In this document: in pieces, positions 24,204 to 33,552 of the stretch
Position numbering within the stretch: the first letter of the stretch is position 1
Layout: every line of letters begins with the position of its first letter
Origin: Streptomyces blattellae
GTDB lineage: Bacteria; Actinomycetota; Actinomycetes; Streptomycetales; Streptomycetaceae
Reading direction: 5' to 3'
Assembly: GCF_009709555.1 (NCBI RefSeq)
Contig: NZ_WJBG01000182.1
Coordinates: forward strand, 1 to 64,000
Length of the DNA stretch: 64,000 bases
Program-made: the position numbers and the translations under genes
Notes under the pieces: model-generated
Told to the model about the DNA's origin: nothing
Seen by the model: only the letters and a program-made list of their open reading frames with translations
The model's database searches: none

Positions 24204-24956
24204 ATGTCTGACGATTCGCGCCCTTCGCCCGCGTCCACTCGCACTGCGGCGGTGATTCCGGCCGCCGGCCGGGGCGTACGCCTCGGTCCGGGCGCCCCCA
24301 AGGCACTCCGTGCGCTGGGCGGCACTCCCATGCTGATCCACGCGGTGCGCGCGATGGCCGCGTCCCGTGCCGTCTCCCTCGTGGTCGTCGTGGCCCCGCC
24401 GGACGGCGCCGCCGAGGTCAAGTCCCTGCTGGACGCCCACGCGCTGCCGGAGCGGACGGACTTCCTCGTCGTGCCCGGCGGCGACTCCCGGCAGGAGTCG
24501 GTGAAGCTGGGCCTGGACGCCCTGCCCCCCGAGTACGACATCGTGCTGGTCCACGACGCGGCCCGGCCGCTCGTCCCCGTGGACACGGTCGACGCCGTGA
24601 TCGAGGCGGTACGCGACGGCGCACCGGCCGTGGTGCCCGCCCTGCCTCTCGCCGACACCGTCAAGCAGGTCGAGCCCGCCGGGACGCCCGGCGACCCGGA
24701 GCCGGTCGTCGCCACCCCGGACCGCTCCCGTCTCCGCGCCGTGCAGACACCGCAGGGCTTCGACCGGGCGACGCTGGGCCGGGCCCACGAGACGGTGACC
24801 GACGACGTCACCGACGACGCGAGCATGGTCGAGCAACTGGGGGCGCGGGTCGTGGTCGTGCCCGGCCACGAAGAGGCCTTCAAGGTCACGCGGCCCCTGG
24901 ACCTCGTCCTCGCCGAGGCGGTCCTCGCCCGCAGGAGGCTGAACGATGGCTTCTGA
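24204..24956 (+). CDS. ispD: 2-C-methyl-D-erythritol 4-phosphate cytidylyltransferase
   Basis: 250 aa. MEP-pathway step making CDP-ME from MEP and CTP. The CTP-binding loop AAVIPAAGRGVRLGPG, HDAARPLV, VQTPQGF and TDDASMVE are all present. It overlaps ispF by 11 nt, a common pair acting in succession on isoprenoid precursors. The region before the start has a weak ribosome site (CAGGAACC). Confidence 0.95.
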   Translation: MSDDSRPSPASTRTAAVIPAAGRGVRLGPGAPKALRALGGTPMLIHAVRAMAASRAVSLVVVVAPPDGAAEVKSLLDAHALPERTDFLVVPGGDSRQESVKLGLDALPPEYDIVLVHDAARPLVPVDTVDAVIEAVRDGAPAVVPALPLADTVKQVEPAGTPGDPEPVVATPDRSRLRAVQTPQGFDRATLGRAHETVTDDVTDDASMVEQLGARVVVVPGHEEAFKVTRPLDLVLAEAVLARRRLNDGF

Positions 24957-25464
24957 CGTGTCTGATGTCCGGCTACCGCCGGGTGGCCACCTGCCCCAGG
25001 TCGGCATCGGCACCGACATCCACGCCTTCGAGGACGGGCGCGAACTGTGGTGCGCCGGCCTGAAGTGGGAGGGCGAGGGACCGGGCCTGGCCGGGCACTC
25101 CGACGCCGACGTCGTCGCCCATGCCGCCTGCAATGCCCTCTTCTCGGCCGCCGGCCTCGGCGACCTGGGGCAGCACTTCGGCACCGGGCGGCCTGAGTGG
25201 TCGGGGGCGTCGGGGGTCACGCTGCTGACGGAGGCCGCCCGCATCGTCCGCGAGGCGGGCTTCCGGATCGGCAACATCGCCGTCCAGGTGGTCGGGCCCA
25301 GGCCGAAGATCGGCAAGCGCAGGGCCGAGGCGCAGAAGATCCTTTCGGAGGCGGCGGGAGCACCGGTGTCGGTGTCCGGCGCCACGACGGACGGGCTCGG
25401 GTTTCCGGGGCGCGGCGAGGGGCTGATGGCGGTGGCTACGGCGCTGGTGGTGCGGACGGGCTGA
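24946..25464 (+). CDS. ispF: 2-C-methyl-D-erythritol 2,4-cyclodiphosphate synthase
   Basis: 172 aa. Converts CDP-ME 2-phosphate to MEcPP. Metal ligands in GTDIHAF (Asp, His) and the active-site stretch HSDADVVAHAACNALFSAAG are conserved. The N-terminal 18 residues extend beyond the fold because the start overlaps ispD. Coupled translation is expected. Confidence 0.95.
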   Translation: MASDVSDVRLPPGGHLPQVGIGTDIHAFEDGRELWCAGLKWEGEGPGLAGHSDADVVAHAACNALFSAAGLGDLGQHFGTGRPEWSGASGVTLLTEAARIVREAGFRIGNIAVQVVGPRPKIGKRRAEAQKILSEAAGAPVSVSGATTDGLGFPGRGEGLMAVATALVVRTG

Positions 25465-25481
25465 TTTCGCCCCGCCGCCCT

Positions 25482-25592
25482 TACCCGTCCCGTCCCGTCG
25501 CGTCGTCCCGTCCCGTCCCGTCGTCCCGTCCGTCCCGTCGTCCCGTGCGTCCCGTCGTCCCGTCCCGTCCGGTCCGGTCCGGTCCGGTCCCA
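25482..25592. repeat. Pentanucleotide simple-sequence repeat
   Basis: Runs of CCCGT with interruptions, then four CCGGT units. Nothing on either strand looks coding. From 25600 to 25740 follow short G/C palindromes (GGGGCTTCGCCCC) and two CTGAATCTCCGCG copies, a repeat type I associate with Streptomyces gene ends. Confidence 0.9.
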
Positions 25593-25795
25593 GGGATTCG
25601 CCCCTTCGACCCCACCAGGGGCTTCGCCCCTGAACCCGTTCGGGGCCAGCCCCGGGACCCCCGCTCCTCAAACGCCGGAGAAGCTGAATCTCCGCGACCG
25701 TCGGAGGGGCTGAATCTCCGCGGAAGTTCCGCGACCGCCCGAGAGCAGCCGTCCTTTGCACGGTGCAGTCCCGTCCGCCCACTACCCTTGGACAC

Positions 25796-27211
25796 GTGAC
25801 TATTCGCCTGTACGACACCAGCGCCCGGCAGATCCGTGACTTCACCCCGCTCACGCCGGGTTGTGTCTCGATCTACCTGTGTGGCGCCACCGTGCAGGCC
25901 GCACCGCACATCGGGCACATCCGCTCCGGGCTCGACTTCGACATCCTGCGCCGGTGGTTCGAGTACCGCGGCTATGACGTGACGTTCATCCGGAACGTCA
26001 CGGACATCGACGACAAGATCATCGCCAAGGCGGCCGACCAGGACCGCCCCTGGTGGTCGATCGGCTACGAGAACGAGCGGGCGTTCAACGACGGCTACCG
26101 CGCCCTCGGTTGCCTGCCGCCGACGTACGAGCCCCGCGCCACCGGCCACATCACCGAGATGGTCGAGATGATGCGCTGCCTCATCGAGCGCGGCCACGCC
26201 TACGAGGCCGACGGGAACGTCTACTTCGACGTGCGGTCCTTCCCGGAGTACCTCCAGCTGTCGAACCAGGAGCTGGACAACCTGCTCCAGCCTTCGGGCG
26301 AGGGCGAGACCGGCAAACGCGACCCGCGTGACTTCGCCATGTGGAAGGCGGCGAAGCCCGGCGAGCCGACCTGGGAGACGCCGTGGGGACGCGGCCGCCC
26401 CGGCTGGCACCTGGAGTGCTCGGCGATGGCCCACAAGTACCTGGGCTCCGCCTTCGACATCCACGGCGGCGGACTCGACCTGATCTTCCCGCACCACGAG
26501 AACGAGATCGCCCAGGCCAAGGCCTACGGCGACGAGTTCGCCCGGTACTGGCTGCACAACGCCTGGGTCACCATGAGCGGCGAGAAGATGTCCAAGTCGC
26601 TCGGCAACTCGGTGCTGGTCTCCGAGATGGTCAAGCACTGGCGGCCCATCGTCCTGCGGTACTACCTCGGCACCCCGCACTACCGCTCGATGATCGAGTA
26701 CAGCGAGGAGGCCCTGCAGGAGGCCGAGTCGGCGTTCGCCCGGATCGAGGGCTTCGTGCAGCGCGTCGTCGAACTGGCCGGGGAAGCCGTCGGCCCCGCG
26801 CCCGAGGTGCCGCTCGCCTTCGCCGAGGCGATGGACGACGACCTGGGCGTCCCGCAGGCGCTCGCCGTCATCCACACCACCGTCCGGCAGGGCAACTCGG
26901 CGCTCGCGGCCGACGACAAGGAAGCCGCGGTGGCCCGCCTCGCCGAGGTCCGTGCCATGCTCGGCGTCCTCGGCCTGGACCCGCTCGACCCGCACTGGGC
27001 CGGGGAGAGCGGCCGGGGTGAGACTGTGCTCAATAAAAGCGTGCGCGGCGTCGTCGACAGCCTCGTACGCCTGGTCCTCGACCAGCGCGAGGCGGCCCGC
27101 TCCCGCAAGGACTGGGCCACCGCCGACGCCATCCGCGACCACCTCAACCAGTCGGGACTGGCCATCGAGGACAGCCCGGCGGGTCCGCGCTGGACGCTCG
27201 GTCCGCGCTGA
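25796..27211 (+). CDS. cysS: Cysteinyl-tRNA synthetase
   Basis: 471 aa. Class I synthetase: CGATVQAAPHIGHIRSGLDF holds the zinc-binding Cys and the HIGH motif; KMSKSLGN is the second ATP motif; GLDLIFPHHENEIAQ carries Zn ligands. The length favours CysS over the MshC paralogue. GTG 25796 lies 7 nt after TACCCT with no ribosome site, so I infer a leaderless mRNA. An ATG at 25763 is before the -10 box and rejected. Confidence 0.95.
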   Translation: MTIRLYDTSARQIRDFTPLTPGCVSIYLCGATVQAAPHIGHIRSGLDFDILRRWFEYRGYDVTFIRNVTDIDDKIIAKAADQDRPWWSIGYENERAFNDGYRALGCLPPTYEPRATGHITEMVEMMRCLIERGHAYEADGNVYFDVRSFPEYLQLSNQELDNLLQPSGEGETGKRDPRDFAMWKAAKPGEPTWETPWGRGRPGWHLECSAMAHKYLGSAFDIHGGGLDLIFPHHENEIAQAKAYGDEFARYWLHNAWVTMSGEKMSKSLGNSVLVSEMVKHWRPIVLRYYLGTPHYRSMIEYSEEALQEAESAFARIEGFVQRVVELAGEAVGPAPEVPLAFAEAMDDDLGVPQALAVIHTTVRQGNSALAADDKEAAVARLAEVRAMLGVLGLDPLDPHWAGESGRGETVLNKSVRGVVDSLVRLVLDQREAARSRKDWATADAIRDHLNQSGLAIEDSPAGPRWTLGPR

Positions 27212-27310
27212 GCCTTTCTTGATCGATTGTGCCGCCCGGCCGTCCGGGCGGCACACTGCATATACGCACATACGCATGCTCCGGCGTGCCCCGAGACAGA
27301 CAGGTAGGTC

Positions 27311-28252
27311 ATGGCAGCCAACAACCGCCGCATGTCCGGCAAGAAGGGCGCGCAGGTCGGCAGCGGCGGCCAGCGGCGCAAGGGCCTGGAGGGCAAGGGG
27401 CCGACCCCGCCCGCCGAGATGCGCAAGGGCCACAAGAAGAACCGCATCGCGAACGCCAAGGCGAAGCAGGCGGTACGGCGTCCCGCGCCCCGCGGCCGTG
27501 GCGGCAGGTCCACCTCCGAGCTGGTCGTCGGCCGCAACCCCGTCGTCGAGGCGCTGCGCGAGGGCGTGCCCGCCACCACGCTGTACGTCCAGCAGTTCAT
27601 CGACAACGACGAGCGGGTCCGCGAGGCACTCCAGCTCGCGGCCGAGCGCGGCGGCATCAACCTCATGGAGGCGCCGCGCCCCGAGCTGGACCGCATGACC
27701 AACGGCCTCAACCACCAGGGCCTCGTCCTCCAGGTCCCGCCGTACGAGTACGCCCACCCCGAGGACCTCGCCGCCGAGGCCGCCGACGAGGGCGAGGACC
27801 CGCTCATCGTCGCCCTCGACGGCGTGACCGACCCGCGCAACCTGGGCGCCGTCGTCCGCTCCGTCTCCGCCTTCGGCGGCCACGGCGTCGTCGTACCGGA
27901 GCGCCGCGCAGCCGGCATGACCGCCGGAGCCTGGAAGACGTCCGCGGGCACCGCCGCCCGCACCCCGGTCGCCCGCGCCACGAACCTCACCCGCGCCCTG
28001 GAGTCGTACAAGAAGGCGGGCATCGTGGTCGTCGGCCTCGCCGCCGACGGCGAGGTCGAACTCGGCGAGCTTCAGGCCCTGGGTGGCCCGGTCGTCATCG
28101 TGGTCGGCAGCGAGGGCAAGGGCCTGTCCCGACTCGTCGGCGAAACCTGCGACTTCCGCGTACGGATCCCCATGCCGGGCGGCGCCGAGTCCCTCAACGC
28201 CGGTGTGGCGGCGGGCATCGTGCTGTACGAGGCGGCCCGGCGGCGGGTCTGA
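27311..28252 (+). CDS. rlmB: 23S rRNA (guanosine-2'-O-)-methyltransferase RlmB
   Basis: 313 aa, SPOUT (TrmH) family. A basic N-terminal extension (1-60, Lys/Arg-rich) precedes the substrate-binding L30e-like domain (VVGRNPVVEALREGVPATTL) and the knotted SAM domain: NLGAVVRSVSAFG, VVGSEGKGLS and IPMPGGAESLNAG. Targets Gm2251 in E. coli; the exact position here is inferred. Follows cysS by 99 nt. Confidence 0.92.
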   Translation: MAANNRRMSGKKGAQVGSGGQRRKGLEGKGPTPPAEMRKGHKKNRIANAKAKQAVRRPAPRGRGGRSTSELVVGRNPVVEALREGVPATTLYVQQFIDNDERVREALQLAAERGGINLMEAPRPELDRMTNGLNHQGLVLQVPPYEYAHPEDLAAEAADEGEDPLIVALDGVTDPRNLGAVVRSVSAFGGHGVVVPERRAAGMTAGAWKTSAGTAARTPVARATNLTRALESYKKAGIVVVGLAADGEVELGELQALGGPVVIVVGSEGKGLSRLVGETCDFRVRIPMPGGAESLNAGVAAGIVLYEAARRRV

Positions 28253-28469
28253 CACCGGCACGGGCGGGCGGGGGAGCCCGTCGGCAGGAGGCCGGCACAG
28301 CCGCCTGAAGCGCGAAGCCGCCAGGGCGGCGGACAAGAGAGGCCGCGGCTGAACACGCGTCCACCGGCTCGCCCGTGCGGGGTAATCCCGGCGTCCAGGA
28401 CAACCTTGACGCGGTCCGGACACTTCCGGCGAGTCAAAGCAGTGTCCTAACTCCATGTCACTCGGTTAG

Positions 28470-30110
28470 TTGAGTGTGGACACCAGAACACCCCGCACAC
28501 CCACGGGGGACCGCTCGTCGGGATACGACGACGCTCCCGCGCTGAGCATGGTGAAGGTGCCGAGCGATCCGGCGCAGGTCATCGTCAATCATGTGAGCTT
28601 CCGCGTGCAGTTGGGGGCCTCGACCCGGCGGACCCAGTCGCCGCGGGTCGCACGGCACTTGCGCGCCACCGAGGACACCGCCCGCATCCCCGCCGCCTCC
28701 GGCCCCGGCACCCGCCGCCGTACCCCCGTCGTCTGGAGCGGGAAGTCCGCTCCGGACGACACCGGCGCGCACCGGCTGCTCCAGGCGGTGCGCGGCGGCA
28801 GCGTCCGGCACGGCGAGGAGCCCGCCTCCGACGCCGCGGGAGCCACCCAGGTCATCCCGCGCATCGACCAGGGCGGCTACCCGCACGGCTACGACGGCCT
28901 CACGGAGCAGACCCTCGAAACCCCGGTCGTCGGCGCCCAGCGCGGCCCCGACGCCGGCGAGACCCGGCTCCTGCCACAGATGCGCTCGGCCGGCAGCGCC
29001 TACGACGAACCCGCCTACGAGCGCGCGCGGTTCGACGAGGACTACGGCTACGAGGACGACGACGAGCCGGACACCGACGCGCCGGGCAAGCGCCACGGCG
29101 ACGACCCGGCCCGGCACGCCTACTACCCCGGCCGCCGGATGAACCTCGGCGTCGTCCTGCTTCCGCTGCGCATCTTCCTCGGCTTCATCTCCATCTACGC
29201 CGGCATGGGCAAGCTCTGCGACCCCGTCTACTTCGACGGCGGCAAACGCGGCTCCATGACCAAGTGGCTCAACACCCTGCACCCATGGGAAGTCGCCGAG
29301 CCGCTGCGCCAGTTCGCCCTTGAGCACCCCGTCGGCTCCGGCCTCGTCATCGCCTTCTTCCAGGTCATCGTGGGCGTCCTCACGGTCCTGGGGTGCTGGC
29401 AGCGGGTCGCCGCGGTCGTCGGCGCGCTGCTGTCGGCCGCGCTGCTCGTCACCGTCAGCTGGAAGAGCGTCCCCGCCTACGACGCCCCCGACATCATCTA
29501 CCTCGCCGCCTGGTCCCCGCTGATCATCGCCGGCGCCCCCGTCTACTCCATCGACGGCCGCCTCGGCGGCAGTGCCTGGCGCCGCCTCGGCCCTCGCGCC
29601 GACATCTGGGAGCTGCGCAGTTACGTCCTGCGCCGCGGCGCCCTCGTCACCGTCGTCGTCACCGGGCTCACCCTGCTCGTCGGCTCGCTGCTCGGCGGCG
29701 CCGTCCGCGACGCCGACCGCGTGGTCGTCCCCGGCCCCGGCGAGGCCCCGCGCAACGAACTGCCGGGCTCCCCGCTCCCGCAGCAGCCCGGCACCAGCGC
29801 TCGGGAACGCACCCCGAGCGCCTCCAACCCGCCCACCCAGGGCGCCACTTCGGGCACGGCCAGCCCCTCCGGCGCCGCGACCACCCCCGGCGCCACCCGC
29901 GACACCGGCACCCTCCCAGGCTCCCCCAGCCAAACCCAGGGCACCGGCACCGGCGCCCAGGCCCCACCCCAACAGCCGGCCCCCGCCGACGAGGCCCCGA
30001 GCACCAGCACCGGCCCGACCTCAGGCGGCACCACCGGCTCCCCGGGCGGAACCGGCGGCGGAGACACCGCCCCCGAAGAACCGGGCTTGGTGGGCGGTTT
30101 GCTGGGCTAG
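28470..30110 (+). CDS. DoxX-family membrane protein with long disordered ends
   Basis: 546 aa. Residues 1-225 are polar and acidic with no fold seen. 226-420 hold four to five membrane segments (VVLLPLRIFLGFISIYAGMG; VIAFFQVIVGVLTVL; VVTGLTLLVGSLLGG), matching DoxX. The C-terminal 120 residues are Pro/Gly/Thr-rich and probably extracellular. TTG 28470 is used; GTG 28476 is an alternative, and no ribosome site decides. DoxX proteins are linked to redox or thiol homeostasis in mycobacteria, but the role here is not shown. Confidence 0.8.
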   Translation: MSVDTRTPRTPTGDRSSGYDDAPALSMVKVPSDPAQVIVNHVSFRVQLGASTRRTQSPRVARHLRATEDTARIPAASGPGTRRRTPVVWSGKSAPDDTGAHRLLQAVRGGSVRHGEEPASDAAGATQVIPRIDQGGYPHGYDGLTEQTLETPVVGAQRGPDAGETRLLPQMRSAGSAYDEPAYERARFDEDYGYEDDDEPDTDAPGKRHGDDPARHAYYPGRRMNLGVVLLPLRIFLGFISIYAGMGKLCDPVYFDGGKRGSMTKWLNTLHPWEVAEPLRQFALEHPVGSGLVIAFFQVIVGVLTVLGCWQRVAAVVGALLSAALLVTVSWKSVPAYDAPDIIYLAAWSPLIIAGAPVYSIDGRLGGSAWRRLGPRADIWELRSYVLRRGALVTVVVTGLTLLVGSLLGGAVRDADRVVVPGPGEAPRNELPGSPLPQQPGTSARERTPSASNPPTQGATSGTASPSGAATTPGATRDTGTLPGSPSQTQGTGTGAQAPPQQPAPADEAPSTSTGPTSGGTTGSPGGTGGGDTAPEEPGLVGGLLG

Positions 30111-30136
30111 TAGCTCACTGGCTGAACATTTCGAGG

Positions 30137-30229
30137 TACGCAGTTCCCCGCGCCCCTTCAGGGGCGCGGGGCTGTGTCGATATGCGGCTCCGCCGCGTGG
30201 GCACGACCAGCCCTCACAAACCCGCACCC
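30137..30229. repeat. Interspersed repeat, copy 2
   Basis: Starts with the hairpin CCCCGCGCCCC, TTCA, GGGGCGCGGGG, followed by GCGGCTCCGCCGCG and GGGCACGACCAGCC. Same family as 2213 and 36850. It sits after the DoxX gene and before a convergent gene, where it can terminate both. Confidence 0.75.
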
Positions 30230-30239
30230 GGCGCACAAC

Positions 30240-30980
30240 TTACGCGCCCCCACCCCGCAGCGAGCGCAGCTCCTCCGCCGCCTCGGTCAGATCCTTCGCC
30301 GTATCGATGGCCCGCCAGTACGCCCCCTGCGGAAGAGGAAACCCCGCCAGCCGCCGCTCGCGAGCCAACCGCGGAAACGTCGTCCGCTCATGGTCCCCCC
30401 GTTCCGGCAGCATCCCGGCGAACTCGGGAGAGAAGACGTACACACCCGCATTGATCTCGAAGGTCGACGGCGGCGCCTCGATGAAGTCCGTGATGTGACC
30501 GAAGCCGTCCGTCCGCACCGCGCCCCACGGAATCCGCGGCCGGGCCAGCGCGAGCGTCGCTATGGCGTCCCGCTCGGCGTGGAAGTCGGCCATGTCGCGC
30601 AGTGAGAACCGGGTCCAGATGTCGCCGTTGGTGGCGTACCAGTGCTGCTCTGGGTGCGGAAGATGCGCTGCCGCATACCTGAGGCCCCCGCCGCGGCCGA
30701 GCGGCTCGGTCTCGACGACGGTCGTGACCCGCACGGGAAGCTCCGCCGACTCCAGCCACTTCTGCAGGACGCCGGCGAGGTGGCCGCAGCTGACCACCAC
30801 GTCCGTGACGCCCTCCTCGGCGAGCCAGACAAGCTGATGGCCGATGATCGGCGTCCCCGTACCGGGGATCTCGACCATCGGCTTGGGCCGGTCGTCGGTG
30901 TAGGGGCGCAGCCGGGAGCCCTGGCCCCCGGCCAGGACGACGGCCTGAACCGGGCGGGACGCGGCGTTCGGATCGGTCAT
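30240..30980 (-). CDS. Sugar-phosphate nucleotidyltransferase family protein
   Basis: 246 aa. Rossmann-like NTP_transferase fold: VLAGGQGSRLRPYTDDRPKP is the nucleotide-binding loop with the catalytic Arg and Lys; ATNGDIWTRF carries the metal Asp. It resembles mannose-1-phosphate guanylyltransferase or glucose-1-phosphate transferases; the substrate cannot be fixed. ATG 30980 lies 6 nt after TACAGT. Confidence 0.85.
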   Translation of the reverse strand: MTDPNAASRPVQAVVLAGGQGSRLRPYTDDRPKPMVEIPGTGTPIIGHQLVWLAEEGVTDVVVSCGHLAGVLQKWLESAELPVRVTTVVETEPLGRGGGLRYAAAHLPHPEQHWYATNGDIWTRFSLRDMADFHAERDAIATLALARPRIPWGAVRTDGFGHITDFIEAPPSTFEINAGVYVFSPEFAGMLPERGDHERTTFPRLARERRLAGFPLPQGAYWRAIDTAKDLTEAAEELRSLRGGGA

Positions 30981-31044
30981 GACCGAACTGTACGTCGCGT
31001 CCCGCGCCCCTTTTTTTGCCGCTGCTGACGGCAACCGCCGCCGG

Positions 31045-31491
31045 TCAGCTGTGCGCGGCCGCGACCCCCGAGGCGAACGAGGTGTCGCAGACCGGGCGGG
31101 AGAAGGACTGGGCCCGGTTGGCGCCGTAGACGCGGACCGCGGCGCGGCCGAGTTCGCGGGCGAGGGAGGCGCAGTGCTTGGCGAGCGACGGGCGGTCGTT
31201 GACCGCCTGCTGGAGGTGGGTGAGCGCGATGCCCGGGTCCTTCTCCTGGAGCTCGGTCAGGAGCTGCTCGCGCAGCACGTCCTGGGGGGCGCGCTTCTTG
31301 GCGGGCGCGGCCAGGTCCTCGGAGGACGCGGTGAGCACCGAGTTCGAGGAGTTCCCCGACCAGTTGACTCGGGTGACCGCGAGGGTCCCGGAGAGCACCA
31401 GGACGACGGGCAGGACGAGGGCGAGGGAGCGGCCGATCCGGCGGGCGGGGCCCCGGCCGCGTCGCGTCTGTTGGGTAGTGGAGTGCTTCAC
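31045..31491 (-). CDS. Hypothetical secreted or membrane-anchored protein
   Basis: 148 aa. A basic start, one hydrophobic segment (SLALVLPVVLVLSGTLAV, about 22-40), then a soluble helical region with two Cys (HCASL, PVCDT). No family recognised; conserved hypothetical proteins of this form occur in Streptomyces near msiK. It is close to but not overlapping the nucleotidyltransferase gene on the same strand. Confidence 0.65.
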   Translation of the reverse strand: MKHSTTQQTRRGRGPARRIGRSLALVLPVVLVLSGTLAVTRVNWSGNSSNSVLTASSEDLAAPAKKRAPQDVLREQLLTELQEKDPGIALTHLQQAVNDRPSLAKHCASLARELGRAAVRVYGANRAQSFSRPVCDTSFASGVAAAHS

Positions 31492-31631
31492 GCGAGTGAG
31501 AGTAGCGTCAGGTAATGATTTGGCGACATTCAGTCACCGGTTCGGGGGATAGCGAGCCGCCTCGAATTGGGTACGGCGTTGACGCACAGTGCTCGAAATG
31601 ACCGGTCTGCCGGGGTATTTGTCGACAGCGA

Positions 31632-31665
31632 GAAGGGCCCCGCAGCAGTCTGCGGGGCCCTCTTC
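31632..31665. terminator. Terminator after msiK
   Basis: AGGGCCCCGCAG and CTGCGGGGCCCT, loop CAGT, perfect 12-bp stem, 54 nt past the msiK stop; TCTTC follows on the plus strand and TTCTC on the minus strand. Confidence 0.85.
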
Positions 31666-31718
31666 GTCAACCTGGGTGAATTACCCGGTGTTGTGCTTAC
31701 TGTCCTTGGCGCGAGGCG

Positions 31719-32855
<1,137 letters not shown>

Positions 32856-32939
32856 GGTGAATGGGCCCCCTTCTACCGGCAGGAACGTGCCGGACGATCC
32901 GTTGTAGGAAGGTGGTGTCCACTACGGGTGGTTCCGTGG

Positions 32940-32951
32940 TGGTGTAGTCCA
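32940..32951 (-). promoter_or_regulatory. DasR-like (dre) half-matching site before msiK
   Basis: Minus strand TGGACTACACCA matches the dre core TGGTCTAGACCA at 10 of 12 positions and lies 85 nt before the msiK start. It may link msiK to aminosugar control; imperfect, so tentative. Confidence 0.3.
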
Positions 32952-32966
32952 GACAGGTGAACTGGG

Positions 32967-33410
32967 TCAGGACGGTACCTGGCGTTCACCTGCTCTGTCA
33001 TTACCCGGCGCCCTGTGAACTTCGTCGAAATTTTCGAAGGCGTCCACCGGGGTGTCGCGCAGCCCCAGCCGCAGATGCTCCACGTGGTAGAGGGCCTGGT
33101 CGAGAAGTTCGGCGACATGGTTGTCGTAGAGCGCGTAGATCACGGAGCGCCCGCGCCGCTCGCCGGTGACCAGTCCGAGGTTGCGCAGCAGCCGCAGTTG
33201 GTGCGAGCAGGCCGACTGCTCCATGCCCACGGCGTCCGCGAGTTCGGTCGCCGCGCACGGGCCCTCCTGCAGCCGGGCCAGGATCCGCAGCCGTGAGGGG
33301 GTGGCGAGGGCCTGCAGCGTGGTGGCCACATCGGCGGCGCCCACGGCCTCAAGGCGTTCGCGCGCGGTGGCGGTGTTCCTGGCGTCAGCTCCGTGGCCCA
33401 TGTCCTTCAT
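32967..33410 (-). CDS. ArsR/SmtB-family metal sensor, NmtR-like
   Basis: 147 aa winged-helix regulator (ATPSRLRILARLQEG; GMEQSACSHQLRLLRNLGLV). The C-terminal helix alpha-5 carries D96, H98, H109 and H112 (DNHVAELLDQALYHVEH). The spacing D-x-H-x10-H-x2-H equals the Ni/Co site of M. tuberculosis NmtR as I know it. ATG 33410 is used; ATG 33401, after GAAGGAC, is an alternative. It is divergent from a P1B-4 ATPase, and an inverted repeat lies between them. Confidence 0.85.
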   Translation of the reverse strand: MKDMGHGADARNTATARERLEAVGAADVATTLQALATPSRLRILARLQEGPCAATELADAVGMEQSACSHQLRLLRNLGLVTGERRGRSVIYALYDNHVAELLDQALYHVEHLRLGLRDTPVDAFENFDEVHRAPGNDRAGERQVPS

Positions 33411-33433
33411 CCTACGGAGACGCGTACATGAAC

Positions 33434-33453
33434 ACATGAATTCGTCTTCATGT
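33434..33453. promoter_or_regulatory. ArsR/SmtB-type operator
   Basis: ACATGAA, six bases, TTCATGT: the ATGAA-N6-TTCAT pattern typical of ArsR/SmtB repressors, 24 nt before the sensor start and 100 nt before the ATPase. An extra TACATGAAC overlaps on the left. Confidence 0.7.
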
Positions 33454-33481
33454 AATCCTGTACGGTGGTCCCGCAGCACAC

Positions 33482-33544
33482 CGTGAAGTGCCCCGTGACG
33501 CGCCGTGATGCCTCGTGAAGTACCCCGTGATGCCCCGTGAAGGA
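33482..33544. repeat. Short imperfect repeat in the ATPase leader
   Basis: CCCCGTGA-like units recur about six times (CCCCGTGACG, CGCCGTGATG, CTCGTGAAG, CCCCGTGATG, CCCCGTGAAG) in the 5' leader of the metal ATPase. Confidence 0.6.
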
Positions 33545-33552
33545 CGCCGCCC

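Noticed and set aside
25796..27211. MshC (mycothiol ligase) instead of CysS
   Set aside because: MshC is a shorter CysS paralogue; length of 471 aa and the C-terminal domain fit CysS.
25481..28456. 991-codon open frame on the minus strand
   Set aside because: It is antisense to cysS and rlmB, whose motifs are unmistakable; long antisense frames are a consequence of high-GC third positions.
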